NCBI GenBank assembly: GCA_963786675.1 | Contig: CAWAZY010000003.1 | Span: 868,001-932,000 of the forward strand | DNA length: 64,000 nt | Direction of reading: 5' to 3' | From: JAGVSR01 sp963786675 | Lineage (GTDB): Bacteria; Pseudomonadota; Alphaproteobacteria; Rhizobiales; Hyphomicrobiaceae | Shown: positions 48,877-57,907 of the stretch, one piece after another | Position numbering within the stretch: the first letter of the stretch is position 1 | Layout: the number at the start of each line of letters is the position of its first letter | Notes under the pieces: model-generated | Seen by the model: the letters and a program-made list of their open reading frames with translations, nothing else | Databases searched by the model: none | Told to the model about the DNA's origin: nothing | Position numbers and translations under genes: made by a program

Positions 48877-49605
48877 TCAACCTTCGATCACGGTCGCCCG
48901 TGCCTCGCCCTTGAGCACCTTCAGTAGATTTCCTGGCTCTTCAATGGCACAAACAATTACCGGAAGTCGATTATCGCGAGCAAGAGCGATCGCCGCGCCA
49001 TCCATGACCTTAAGATCGCGCGCCAGTACATCCGCGTAGGACAAACGGTCGAATCGCTCGGCATTCGGGTCTTTTTTGGGGTCGGCGGAGTAGACTCCGT
49101 CCACCTGTGTCGCCTTGGCGACCGCATCGCAACCGGTTTCGATGGCACGCAGCGTCGCGGCTGTATCCGTGGTAAAGAAGGGGTTACCCGTGCCCGCCGC
49201 GAAAATGACCACGCGGCCCTTCGAGAGATGGTGCATCGCACGCGGCCGGACATAGCTCTCGCAGACGGTCGGCATGGGAATGGCCGACATGACGCGCGCT
49301 TCGATGCCCTGCGCCGTCAGAGCCTGTTGAAAGGCCAACGCGTTCATGACTGTGGCCAGCATGCCCATGTAATCGCCGGTCGCCCGGTCCATTCCGTTGG
49401 CAGCTCCCTGCAGTCCGCGGAATATATTGCCGCCACCGACCACAACGGCCATTTCCGCGCCGGCGCGAACCGCCTCGGCCACGTCCCCAGCGAGACGATC
49501 TGCGACGCTCATGTCGATCCCATACGGCTGGCGGCCCATCATGGCCTCGCCCGACAGCTTCAGCATCAATCGCTTATATTTGAGCCCGCGGGCATCGGAC
49601 GACAT
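48877..49605 (-). CDS. pyrH: UMP kinase PyrH
   Basis: Hexameric amino-acid-kinase-fold enzyme of about 242 residues phosphorylating UMP to UDP. Motifs: YKRLMLKLSGEAMMG, AVVVGGGNIFRGLQGA, MDRATGDYMGMLATVMNALA, FAAGTGNPFFTTDTAA and KATQVDGVYSADPKKDP. The ATG at 49605 has GAGGGAG 6 bases upstream; longer in-frame readings are not supported. It sits 306 bp downstream of tsf. Confidence 0.97.
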   Translation of the reverse strand: MSSDARGLKYKRLMLKLSGEAMMGRQPYGIDMSVADRLAGDVAEAVRAGAEMAVVVGGGNIFRGLQGAANGMDRATGDYMGMLATVMNALAFQQALTAQGIEARVMSAIPMPTVCESYVRPRAMHHLSKGRVVIFAAGTGNPFFTTDTAATLRAIETGCDAVAKATQVDGVYSADPKKDPNAERFDRLSYADVLARDLKVMDGAAIALARDNRLPVIVCAIEEPGNLLKVLKGEARATVIEG

Positions 49606-49911
49606 TGCTCGCTCCCTCGAATGGCTGTTCCGGCAGCAGGATTGCGCCAAACCCTGACCGCGCGCCGCGTCATCGCGATCCGGGCACCCATCTTACGCCG
49701 GGAGGGGGCGCAACTCACGGCGGCACGTACCGCCAATCCGCGTCATTACTGGCGCAGAAGCGCACATTCCAGCACTTTTCAACGCCACCCCCGCAAGATC
49801 AGGATAGACGCGCGTTTTTCCAACCCAGAACGCCGGACGGCCGGCGATTTCCCGCCGGCCGTCCGCGAACGCCTTTTCAGGCATCCCACCATATCTGAAG
49901 GGCGCGCTGCC
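49606..49911 (-). other. tsf-pyrH intergenic region with a 12-bp GC hairpin
   Basis: 306 bp without a gene. It contains a perfect 12-bp inverted repeat (GGACGGCCGGCG / CGCCGGCCGTCC, 49835-49864, 6-nt loop) 47 bp after the tsf stop. No T-run follows on the minus strand, so it may be a weak terminator of the rpsB-tsf unit. The remainder should hold the pyrH promoter, but I cannot identify it. Confidence 0.5.
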
Positions 49912-50856
49912 TCAGCCGTTCTTGGCTGCGGCACCGACCGTCTTGGCGACTTCGGCGGCGAAGTCCTCTTCCTTCTTTTCGATGCCTTCGCCCAGAGCAT
50001 AGCGGACGAACCCCGTGACCGTGAACGGCGCACCGGCTTCCTTCGCGGCTGTCTTGATGGCCTCGTCAACCGTGGCCTTGCCGTCGAGGACGAAAACCTG
50101 GCTCAGAAGGCATGCCTGCTGGAAAAATTCCTTCTTCAGGCGGCCTTCGACCATCTTGTCGACGATCTCCTTCGGCTTGCCCGACTCCAGCGCCTGCTGG
50201 GTGTAGAACGCGCGCTCTTTCTCGATCGCGGCAGGATCCAGATCATCCGGTGTCAGCGCGAGTGGGTTGGCGGCCGCGATGTGCATCGCCAGCTGGCGAC
50301 CGAATTCTGTCAGCTTGGCGTTGTCGCCCAGACCTTCCAGCGCAACGAGCACGCCGATCTTGCCGAGGCCCTCGGCGGCCTTGTTGTGAATGTAGGCGGC
50401 CACGATGCCGTCCTTCACCGTCAGGGCCGCCGTGCGGCGCACGCCCATGTTCTCACCGATGGTGGCGATGGCGTCCTTCACCTGATCCTCGACGGTTTTC
50501 TTCGTGCCGGGATACGTGGCCGCCAGAAGCTTCGCCGTGTCGCCGTTGGCCGCGACAGCGAGCGACGTGATCTTCTGAACCATGTCCTGGAACTGGTCGT
50601 TGCGGGCCACGAAATCGGTTTCGGAATTGACTTCCACGACAGCACCGGCCTTGCCGGTCGACAGCACGCCGATTAGACCCTGGGCCGCGACGCGATCCGA
50701 CTTCTTGGCCGCTTTCGACAGACCCTTCTTGCGCAGCCACTCGATGGCGGCGTCCATGTCGCCGTTGTTTTCGGTGAGGGCCTGCTTGCAGTCCATCATG
50801 CCGGCGCCGGTGCGTTCGCGCAGGTCCTTGACCATTGCGGCGGTGATCGTGCTCAT
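49912..50856 (-). CDS. tsf: Translation elongation factor Ts
   Basis: 314-residue guanine-nucleotide exchange factor for EF-Tu. N-terminal module VKDLRERTGAGMMDCKQALT with the UBA-like fold, then EVNSETDFVARNDQFQDMV (the TDFVA motif that inserts into EF-Tu), two core subdomains, and the C-terminal QACLLSQVFVLDGKATVDEA. Full length with a strong RBS (AAAGGAGCAC region) before the ATG. Second gene of the rpsB-tsf operon. Confidence 0.97.
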   Translation of the reverse strand: MSTITAAMVKDLRERTGAGMMDCKQALTENNGDMDAAIEWLRKKGLSKAAKKSDRVAAQGLIGVLSTGKAGAVVEVNSETDFVARNDQFQDMVQKITSLAVAANGDTAKLLAATYPGTKKTVEDQVKDAIATIGENMGVRRTAALTVKDGIVAAYIHNKAAEGLGKIGVLVALEGLGDNAKLTEFGRQLAMHIAAANPLALTPDDLDPAAIEKERAFYTQQALESGKPKEIVDKMVEGRLKKEFFQQACLLSQVFVLDGKATVDEAIKTAAKEAGAPFTVTGFVRYALGEGIEKKEEDFAAEVAKTVGAAAKNG

Positions 50857-50908
50857 CGTGTGCTCCTTTCACCCGATCGGGGCGAATAGCTGAACCAGAA
50901 AGTGAAAC

Positions 50909-50973
50909 GGGGCGTGGGAGCGGCGCGGAAGCGGAAAATTTCCAGCTCCCGCATCGCTCAAATCCCGCGCCCC
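50909..50973 (-). other. Long hairpin in the rpsB-tsf intercistronic region
   Basis: GGGGCGTGGGA (50909-50919) pairs with TCCCGCGCCCC (50963-50973) through 11 positions with one G-U pair, and inner segments can extend the structure. It lies between the two genes of the operon and could attenuate or process the transcript so that tsf and rpsB are made at different levels. Confidence 0.4.
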
Positions 50974-50980
50974 GGCATGC

Positions 50981-51967
50981 TTAGACAGCGGCTGCGTCGA
51001 CCAGTTTCTTGGCCTGAGCGATCCAGCCTTCCGTCTCGATCTGGCCCTTCAGCTTCAAGAGGACATCGAGCGCCTGGGCACCGTCCGCATCGAGGTCGGC
51101 GATCTGCCAGAAGTGGAACACGCCCGCATCGTTCAGGCGCTGCTCGAGCTTGGGTGTGATGCCCGTGATGCGCTTCAGATCATCGGCTTCGCCACGGGGC
51201 GCTTCGATACCCTTGAACTTTGCAGGCACGACTTCGGCCGGCGGGCTGGCCAGCGCGCCGATATCGACGCCCGAAGCCGACTGGCTGCGTTCCAGGCCGT
51301 CGAGAGCCGCGCGCGCAACGAGATCGCAATAGAGTGTGATGGCGCGGCCGGCGTCGTCGTTGCCCGGCACGGGGAAGTCGATCCCGTCGGGATCGCAGTT
51401 CGTGTCGACGATGGCGACGATCGGGATGCCGAGCTTGCGTGCTTCCTCGATGGCGATCTTTTCCTTGTTCGTGTCGATGACGAACAGAAGATCGGGCACA
51501 CCGCCCATGTCCTTGATGCCACCCAGCGCCTGATTGAGCTTGTCGCGCTCACGCTGGACGTTCAGCACTTCCTTCTTGGTGCGGCCCTGCGGGTCGGCCA
51601 GGATGTCGTCGAGCTGACGCAAGCGGCGGATCGACTGCGAAACCGTCTTCCAGTTGGTCAGCGTGCCGCCGAGCCAGCGGTGATTGACGAAGTACTGGGC
51701 GGAGCGCTTGGCGCTCTCGGCGATACCATCGGAGGCTTGACGCTTGGTCGCCACGAACAGCACGCGGCCGCCGCCGGCGACCGTGTCGGAAATCTTGACC
51801 AGAGCCTGATGCAGCATCGGCACCGTCTGCGTCAGATCGATGATGTGGATGTTATTGCGGGCGCCATAGATGAAGGACGCCATCTTGGGGTTCCAGCGGT
51901 GAGACTGGTGACCGAAGTGAACGCCAGCTTCCAAAAGCTGACGCATGTTGAACGCGGGAAGCGTCAT
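50981..51967 (-). CDS. rpsB: 30S ribosomal protein S2 with C-terminal extension
   Basis: Small-subunit ribosomal protein of about 328 residues. Core signatures: GVHFGHQSHRWNPKM, YGARNNIHIIDLTQT, FVNHRWLGGTLTNWKT and PDLLFVIDTNKEKIAIEEA, then GIPIVAIVDTNCDPDGIDFP. The protein is longer than the ~240 residues of E. coli S2: after residue ~240 comes an extension with a helix-hairpin-helix-like unit (LKRITGITPKLEQRLNDAG) typical of Alphaproteobacteria. The ATG at 51967 has AAGGAA upstream. First gene of the rpsB-tsf operon. Confidence 0.97.
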   Translation of the reverse strand: MTLPAFNMRQLLEAGVHFGHQSHRWNPKMASFIYGARNNIHIIDLTQTVPMLHQALVKISDTVAGGGRVLFVATKRQASDGIAESAKRSAQYFVNHRWLGGTLTNWKTVSQSIRRLRQLDDILADPQGRTKKEVLNVQRERDKLNQALGGIKDMGGVPDLLFVIDTNKEKIAIEEARKLGIPIVAIVDTNCDPDGIDFPVPGNDDAGRAITLYCDLVARAALDGLERSQSASGVDIGALASPPAEVVPAKFKGIEAPRGEADDLKRITGITPKLEQRLNDAGVFHFWQIADLDADGAQALDVLLKLKGQIETEGWIAQAKKLVDAAAV

Positions 51968-52231
51968 CAGCGAAGTTCCTTTTTCCGGTTGATCCTCCGC
52001 GGAACGGTGTGAAGACGCCGCCACTCTCATCGAGTTGCATATCGTCCACCGGAGCGCATGGCGGGGCTTTTAATCCGCCGAGCGCACGTCCCGCGTGTGA
52101 GATGGAGCGGTGTATGGCGGAATATGCGGGCAATGACAAGGGCCACGGGCCAGAATCGCGCGGGTTGTGACTTGTGTCGCGGACCGGCTCGCCCGTAGCA
52201 TCATTCCTGGAGTGGACGATGGGGGGATGCC

Positions 52232-53389
52232 ATGGGAACGACCTCGCCGCCTTCAGCGGTTCGCCCACGGCGGATGCGCTGGCTGCCCCTTCTGACCGGG
52301 ATCGGGGCCGTCGGGGTCCTCCTTGCCCTGCTCTTCGTCAAGGACGCGGCCCCGTGGTTGACGCGGCTCGACCATTGGACGGTCGACTGGCGGACGGCCT
52401 ATTTGTCGCCCGCACCCGCCGGACCCCATCCGCGCATCGCCATTGTCGCCGTCACCGACGAGACCTTGAAGAACTACCCGAGTTCGCCCATCGACCGGGA
52501 ACTCATGTCCCGCATCGTGACCGCCATCGACCAGGCGGAACCCAAAGCCATCGGGCTCGATCTGCTGTTCTTCAAGAAAACCGATCCCGCGAAGGATACC
52601 TTGCTGATCGAGACGCTCAAAACAACCAAAGCACCGGTGTTTCTCGGCATGCTCGACAGCCGCGGCAAACTCGATCCGGAACGCGGGGCGTTCCAGTCGG
52701 ATTTCATCTCACAAACCGGGCGTCCCGCGGGCTATATCAACCTGCGCACCGAAACCGACGGTGTCGTGCGCTATGCGGCCGGAGGCAAGGCCGATCCGGC
52801 GGCCCCCTTCAGTCTCGCCGCTCTCCTGGCGAAAGCCGACGGCATGGACGTCGGCGAGGAAGGCGCGCCGATCCAGTGGACCCTCCCCGGCGCTCCTGGG
52901 TCGTTGGTCTTCGAAGAAATTCCAGCCCATGACCTGTTGGGGCCTGACGCCGCCCAGTACCAAGCGCGCTTGAAGGATCGCCTGGTGCTGGTGGGCGGCG
53001 TTTATGCGTTGCCCCCGCGCGATATTCATCGCACGCCGTTGAGTGTCCGTTCCGGGGAACCCATGCCCGGCGTGCGCATCCATGCCCACATTCTCTCAGG
53101 GCTCCTCGACCCAGCCGGCGCCATGAAGGAATTGTCGGGCCCCACAACGCAGGCCCTGCTGGCCGCGGTTGGCGTCCTGGGGCTGCTTGTCGGTTGGACC
53201 ATGTGGCAGTCGCCACTGGTTGGATTTCTGCGCTGGACCTTCGCGACCGGCGCATTGCTGGCCATCGACGCGTACTTCTTCAGCATCCTCAAACTTCATT
53301 TGCCGTTTACGCTGGCGCTCGTGGCTTGGTTTGCGGGCGTGACGGCGGGAAGCGCCTTGCGGGCGGCTCGTGCGAGCCGTTCGCGCTGA
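52232..53389 (+). CDS. CHASE2-domain membrane protein without a recognised output domain
   Basis: 385 residues. A first membrane helix (LPLLTGIGAVGVLLALLF, residues 18-36) leads into a periplasmic CHASE2 sensor domain of ~260 residues (RLDHWTVDWRTAYLSP, IAIVAVTDETLKNYP, AIGLDLLFFKKTDP, LVLVGGVYALPPRDIHRTPL, PGVRIHAHILSGLL). Three further membrane helices end the protein (LLAAVGVLGLLVGWTMW and following). CHASE2 proteins normally continue into an adenylate cyclase, kinase or GGDEF domain; here the chain stops a few residues after the last helix with RASRSR. A good RBS (GGGGGGATG) precedes the ATG. Divergent from rpsB. Confidence 0.87.
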   Translation: MGTTSPPSAVRPRRMRWLPLLTGIGAVGVLLALLFVKDAAPWLTRLDHWTVDWRTAYLSPAPAGPHPRIAIVAVTDETLKNYPSSPIDRELMSRIVTAIDQAEPKAIGLDLLFFKKTDPAKDTLLIETLKTTKAPVFLGMLDSRGKLDPERGAFQSDFISQTGRPAGYINLRTETDGVVRYAAGGKADPAAPFSLAALLAKADGMDVGEEGAPIQWTLPGAPGSLVFEEIPAHDLLGPDAAQYQARLKDRLVLVGGVYALPPRDIHRTPLSVRSGEPMPGVRIHAHILSGLLDPAGAMKELSGPTTQALLAAVGVLGLLVGWTMWQSPLVGFLRWTFATGALLAIDAYFFSILKLHLPFTLALVAWFAGVTAGSALRAARASRSR

Positions 53390-53441
53390 TTTCCGGCAGC
53401 TAATCCGGCGGCGGAACGGGCAAGAGCCGCCCCGCATGCCA

Positions 53442-53473
53442 CCACTGCGCTATAAGCCAGCACTGCGCTATAA
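53442..53473. repeat. Short direct repeat (13 bp, 19-bp period)
   Basis: CACTGCGCTATAA occurs at 53442-53454 and again at 53461-53473 in the spacer before the small secreted protein gene. It could be a duplicated promoter element (TATAA) or an assembly slip. Confidence 0.6.
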
Positions 53474-53509
53474 AGTTATCCCGCGACCGCCACCCAAGGA
53501 GCATTCGAC

Positions 53510-53830
53510 ATGGGTCCCAAAGGATCGAGCCTCCTCGCAGCCGCCATCGCGACGGCGTTCCCGATACTCGACGCGCAGGCCGCCGAGCCTGCGGTGCGCC
53601 TAGCTCAAACCTACGGCAGCGAGGCGATGCCGGGCGGCGTCGAAGCCCGTCCGACGTATCCCGAGAACAGCCGGAGCTTCAAAAAGAAGCTCGAGAAGCC
53701 AGACGGCGACTTTGATGCCATGAGGTCCCCCGAAGCGGACACGTCCGGCTCATCCACCATGCCCGCGCCATCACCGAGCCTTCCACCGAAGGATGATGGG
53801 GAGCCTCCTGCACCAAAGCTCGAGCCTTAG
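53510..53830 (+). CDS. Small secreted Pro-rich protein of unknown function
   Basis: 106 residues. It starts with a signal peptide (LLAAAIATAFPILDAQA, probable cleavage after AQA), followed by a hydrophilic, probably disordered chain with a basic patch (SFKKKLEKPDGD) and a Pro/Ser-rich end (APSPSLPPKDDGEPPAPK). AAGGAG lies 9 bases before the ATG. Same strand as and 120 bp after the CHASE2 gene; a functional link is possible but not shown. Convergent with dnaE. Confidence 0.55.
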   Translation: MGPKGSSLLAAAIATAFPILDAQAAEPAVRLAQTYGSEAMPGGVEARPTYPENSRSFKKKLEKPDGDFDAMRSPEADTSGSSTMPAPSPSLPPKDDGEPPAPKLEP

Positions 53831-53872
53831 AAGGCGAGCAAGCGCGCCCTGGCGCAACCGGCCGAGATGGTT

Positions 53873-56800
53873 TCAAATCTCCACCACCTCCACCACGCCG
53901 GGGACGGTGGAGAGGTGGCCGGCCTGGGCGGGGGAGACGTCGTAGCGGCCGGGCAGGATCAGTTCCAACTCGCGCGCACCGACCGGTAGGACGAGGCGCA
54001 CTTCCCCGCCCTTGCGCATACCCTGCTGGCCAGGTTTCAGCTGCGCCTTGAACTCGTCGAGACAGGAACGGCGCGCGGCCAGCGTGCCGGCGTCGAGCAC
54101 GATCTTGAGGCCGCGTTCGATCTCGGCGGCGGCCTTGTCGAGCGCCTCTAGTCCCTGCACGCGCATCTTGACCGTATCGCCGTCGCGCTCGGCTTCCACA
54201 GTCAGCACAACAGGCGTGCCCGCCTCGAGCAGATCGCGGCAGGCGTTCAGCGTGTCGGAGAAAATCACCGCCTCGAACTGGCCGCTGGCGTCGGAGAACA
54301 TGGCGAAGGCAAACTTGTTGCCCTTCTGCGAGCGCCGTTCGCGCGCCGACAATACGATGCCGGCCAGCCGTCCACCCGATGCGCCGCGCGCGGTCGCCGC
54401 TTCGAACTCCACCCAGCGCCGCACGCCCAATTTCTTCAGAACCGTCTCGTAGGCGTCGAGCGGATGGCCGGAGAGGAAGAAGCCAATGGCGTCGAATTCT
54501 TCCTGCAGCCGCTCCATCGGCGTCCAGGCCTTCACAGGCTTCAAGTCCAGCGACGGGCCACCCCCGCCACCACCGCCAAACAGATCGCTGGTGCCCTGGG
54601 CGGCGTTGTCGGCCTGCCGATTGGCCAACGCGATCATGCCCTCCACGTTGGCCTTGACCAGAGCGCGGCTCGGCTCCAGGCCATCGAAGGCCCCGGCCAT
54701 GCTCAGCGTTTCGAGCCCGCGCTTGTTGAGCGCCTTCGGGTTCAGCCGCGCGGCGAAATCAGCCAGCGACGCGTAGGCCCCCTCACCCGCGCGCGCGGAC
54801 ACGATGGTCTCGACCGCGCCGGCGCCGATGTTCTTCAAGGCGGCCAGCGAATAGCGGATGGCAGCCCGAACGGCATGTCGACCGCATCTTGCGGTCTGAC
54901 CGCCTTGATGCCGCGATGGCCGCTCGACAAGGAAATCGACGTCGGAGGCGTTCACGCACGGCGGCAGCACGGCGATGCCGCTCTTTTTCGCTTCCGCCGC
55001 GAACATGGCGAGCTTGTCGGTGTTGCCCATGTCGAGCGTCATGGACGCGGCCAGGAACTCCTCGCGGAAGTTCGCCTTGAGGTACGCGGTGTGGTAGCTG
55101 ACGAGCGCGTAGGCGGCGGCGTGCGATTTGTTGAAGCCGTAGCCGGCAAATTTGTCGACGAGTTCGAAGATGTAGATCGCGTCGTCTTTCTTGACGCCGT
55201 TCTTCAGCGCGCCTTCCACGAACAGCGCCTGCTGCTTGGCCATTTCGGCCTTGTCTTTCTTACCCATCGCGCGCCGCAGAAGATCGGCCTGTCCGAGCCT
55301 GTAGCCCGCCAGAACCTGCGCGATCTGCATCACCTGTTCCTGGTAGATGATGACGCCGTAGGTTTCCTTCAGAATTCCCTCCAGCATGGGATGCAGGAAG
55401 TCGACCGGCTCCTCGCCGTGCTTGCGATTGATGTAGGTCGGAATGTTGTCCATCGGGCCGGGGCGGTAGAGCGCCACCATGGCGATGATGTCCTCGAAGC
55501 GGTCGGGCTTCAGGCGCTTCAAGCTTTCGCGCATGCCCGTACTTTCGAGCTGGAACACGCCCACCGTGTCCGCCTTGGCGAGCAACTGGTAGGACGCCGC
55601 GTCGTCGAGCGGCAGGGTGGCCAGATCAACCTCGATGCCCCGGCCCCGGCGGATCAATTCCACCGCTTTGGTCAGCACCGTCAGTGTCTTCAGGCCCAGG
55701 AAGTCGAACTTCACCAGGCCGGCTGCTTCCACCATCTTCCAGTTGAACTGGGTGACGGGCATGTTCGACTTCGGATCGCGGTAGAGCGGGACGAGTTCGT
55801 GCAACGGCCGGTCGCCGATGACAATGCCGGCCGCGTGCGTGGAGGCGTGACGGTAGAGACCCTCGAGCTTTTGCGCCACCTGCAGCAGCCGCGCCACGAC
55901 CGCATCCGTGTCGCGCGCCTCCTGCAGTTTCGGCTCGCCTTCGATCGCCTGATCGAGCGTGACGGGACTGGCCGGATTGTTCGGCACCAGCTTGCACAGC
56001 CGGTCCACCTGACCGTAGGGCATCTGCAGCACGCGGCCGACGTCGCGCAGCACCGCGCGGGCCTGCAGTTTGCCGTGCGTGATGATCTGCGCCACGCGGT
56101 CGGCGCCGTACTTTTCCTGCACGTAGCGGATAACGCGGTCGCGGCGATCCTGACAGAAGTCGATGTCGAAGTCGGGCATCGACACACGTTCGGGATTGAG
56201 AAAACGCTCGAACAAAAGTCCGAACCGCAGCGGATCGAGATCGGTGATGGTCAGCGACCAGGCGACGAGCGAGCCCGCGCCCGAACCGCGACCCGGCCCC
56301 ACCGGCACGCCGTTGGATTTCGACCATTTGATGAAGTCCGCCACGATGAGGAAGTAGCCGGGGAACTTCATCGAGGTGATGACGTCGACCTCGAAGGCAA
56401 GACGCTTCCAGTAGTCGTCCTCGGTGAACCCGGGCGCGAGCGCGTGCGTGGCGAGACGGGCGCGCAAGCCCTCTTCCGCCTGCCGATTCAGTTCGTCCGC
56501 CTCGGCCGCCAGCTGGTCCGCATCCGAAACATCGCCCCGCGCCTTCACAAAACGCGGAAGAATGGGCTTCTTGCCGCGCGGACGGAAAGCACAACGCTGG
56601 GCGATCTCAATGGTGCTGGCGAGCGCCTCGGGCAAGTCCGCAAACAACGCCGCCATATCGTCGGCGCTCTTCAGGTGGTGTTCCCGCGTCACGCGCCGGC
56701 GGTCATCCTCGCTGACGTACCGGCCCTCGGCGATGCACAGCAGGGCATCGTGCGCCTCGTAGTCATCGGGGGTGGCGAAATAGACTTCGTTGGTCGCGAC

Positions 56801-57448
56801 GATGGGCACGTGATGCGCGTAGGCAAGTTCCAGAAGCTGTGGTTCGACCTCAGCCTCCGCGCGGGTGCCGTGCCGCTGCACCTCGATGTAAAGCCGGTCG
56901 CCGAACGCCTTCTGCAAGAGGGTGAGATGATCAATTGCAACAGCCGGTTGCCCTTCAAACAAGGCGCGGTCAATGGGCCCGTCGGGACCGCCCGTCAGCG
57001 CGATCAGCCCTTCGCTATGCGCCATCAGATCGGCGCCCGTCACAAAAGGCGCGTCCTCGTCCGACGTCTCCAGATGGGCGCGCGAGACGAGTTTCATCAG
57101 GTTGGCATAGCCCGCCTCGTTCATCGCGTAGAGCGCGACGAGACCGTCCCGCCATTTGTGCTGGCGCACCGGCGGACCCGGCAGTTGGTTAGCTTTCACC
57201 TTCGGGGGTGAAAACTGCACGGCAAGCGCGACGCCGGCAATCGGCTGGATACCGGCAGCCGCGAGTTTGTCGGAGAACTCCAGCGCGCCGAACATATTGT
57301 TCGTGTCACTCAGACCGAGCGCGGGAAATCCGTACGCCTCGGCGAGCTTGGCCAGCCGCCCGATCGGCAACGCGCCTTCGAGCAGCGAGTACGCCGAATG
57401 GACCTTGAGATGGATGAATTTTGGGGAGGTGGGAATCGCCGTGGTCAT
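53873..57448 (-). CDS. dnaE: DNA polymerase III alpha subunit
   Basis: Replicative polymerase of 1191 residues. N-terminal PHP domain (HLKVHSAYSLLEGALPIG, LGLSDTNNMFGALEF), the catalytic core with Asp residues in PVGPGRGSGAGSLVAW and MPDFDIDFCQDRRDRVI, the fingers segment YQEQVMQIAQVLAGYRLGQA, the HhH/OB region and the C-terminal tau-binding part. One stretch, about 54868-54928, reads as an Arg/Gln-rich run (PSRHQGGQTARCGRHAVRA) where the third frame reads RGIKAVRPQDAVDMPFG; this looks like two compensating indels just before AIRYSLAALKNIG. Monocistronic; antisense long ORFs are codon-bias shadows. Confidence 0.96.
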   Translation of the reverse strand: MTTAIPTSPKFIHLKVHSAYSLLEGALPIGRLAKLAEAYGFPALGLSDTNNMFGALEFSDKLAAAGIQPIAGVALAVQFSPPKVKANQLPGPPVRQHKWRDGLVALYAMNEAGYANLMKLVSRAHLETSDEDAPFVTGADLMAHSEGLIALTGGPDGPIDRALFEGQPAVAIDHLTLLQKAFGDRLYIEVQRHGTRAEAEVEPQLLELAYAHHVPIVATNEVYFATPDDYEAHDALLCIAEGRYVSEDDRRRVTREHHLKSADDMAALFADLPEALASTIEIAQRCAFRPRGKKPILPRFVKARGDVSDADQLAAEADELNRQAEEGLRARLATHALAPGFTEDDYWKRLAFEVDVITSMKFPGYFLIVADFIKWSKSNGVPVGPGRGSGAGSLVAWSLTITDLDPLRFGLLFERFLNPERVSMPDFDIDFCQDRRDRVIRYVQEKYGADRVAQIITHGKLQARAVLRDVGRVLQMPYGQVDRLCKLVPNNPASPVTLDQAIEGEPKLQEARDTDAVVARLLQVAQKLEGLYRHASTHAAGIVIGDRPLHELVPLYRDPKSNMPVTQFNWKMVEAAGLVKFDFLGLKTLTVLTKAVELIRRGRGIEVDLATLPLDDAASYQLLAKADTVGVFQLESTGMRESLKRLKPDRFEDIIAMVALYRPGPMDNIPTYINRKHGEEPVDFLHPMLEGILKETYGVIIYQEQVMQIAQVLAGYRLGQADLLRRAMGKKDKAEMAKQQALFVEGALKNGVKKDDAIYIFELVDKFAGYGFNKSHAAAYALVSYHTAYLKANFREEFLAASMTLDMGNTDKLAMFAAEAKKSGIAVLPPCVNASDVDFLVERPSRHQGGQTARCGRHAVRAAIRYSLAALKNIGAGAVETIVSARAGEGAYASLADFAARLNPKALNKRGLETLSMAGAFDGLEPSRALVKANVEGMIALANRQADNAAQGTSDLFGGGGGGGPSLDLKPVKAWTPMERLQEEFDAIGFFLSGHPLDAYETVLKKLGVRRWVEFEAATARGASGGRLAGIVLSARERRSQKGNKFAFAMFSDASGQFEAVIFSDTLNACRDLLEAGTPVVLTVEAERDGDTVKMRVQGLEALDKAAAEIERGLKIVLDAGTLAARRSCLDEFKAQLKPGQQGMRKGGEVRLVLPVGARELELILPGRYDVSPAQAGHLSTVPGVVEVVEI

Positions 57449-57656
57449 GGGCTGATTTTGACCTGCCTCGGGGGGCCTGTCAGTCCGAAACGCCGCCGCG
57501 TCCCCAACTCCACGCTGCCGCCCCCTGAGGGCTCGTCAAAGATAAATTCAGGTGTTCCACCCGGCACATGCGGGGCGAGAACGGTTTGGTAGGCATCGTG
57601 CGGCACCCCAGCGCGCGCCGCGCTGGTCCCTCCAGCACCCAACAGGAGTTAGACCC

Positions 57657-57902
57657 ATGTCCGCCTTTGCCCGCCTTGCCCTTCTCTCCAGCCCCGCCGC
57701 CCCGCAGCACCTCCCGGTTCGCGACGGCGACCCCTATCTAGAAGACTTGGCGATGAGCGCCATCGCGGCATTGCCAGCCGCGAACACACCCGTTGCACTC
57801 CGCAAGGACGTACCGTCCGCCCGGCCGTCGCCCATGCGGGCTCCCGAAACACCTGCACTTCTCGGCATGCTCGATCGCGCCAAGGCCGCGGTTTGGCTAT
57901 AG
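57657..57902 (+). CDS. Small hypothetical protein between dnaE and lolD
   Basis: 81 residues, Ala/Pro-rich, without membrane segment or signal peptide (MSAFARLALLSSPAAPQHLP, then LEDLAMSAIAALPAA, ending DRAKAAVWL). AACAGGAGTT gives a good RBS 6-11 bases before the ATG and codon use follows the host pattern. It stops 5 bp before the convergent lolD stop. I do not recognise it. Confidence 0.45.
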   Translation: MSAFARLALLSSPAAPQHLPVRDGDPYLEDLAMSAIAALPAANTPVALRKDVPSARPSPMRAPETPALLGMLDRAKAAVWL

Positions 57903-57907
57903 CGGCC

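Noticed and set aside
54464..57211. 915-codon open frame antisense to dnaE
   Set aside because: Same explanation: repetitive, charged composition of a GC shadow; no start signal and dnaE is well conserved.
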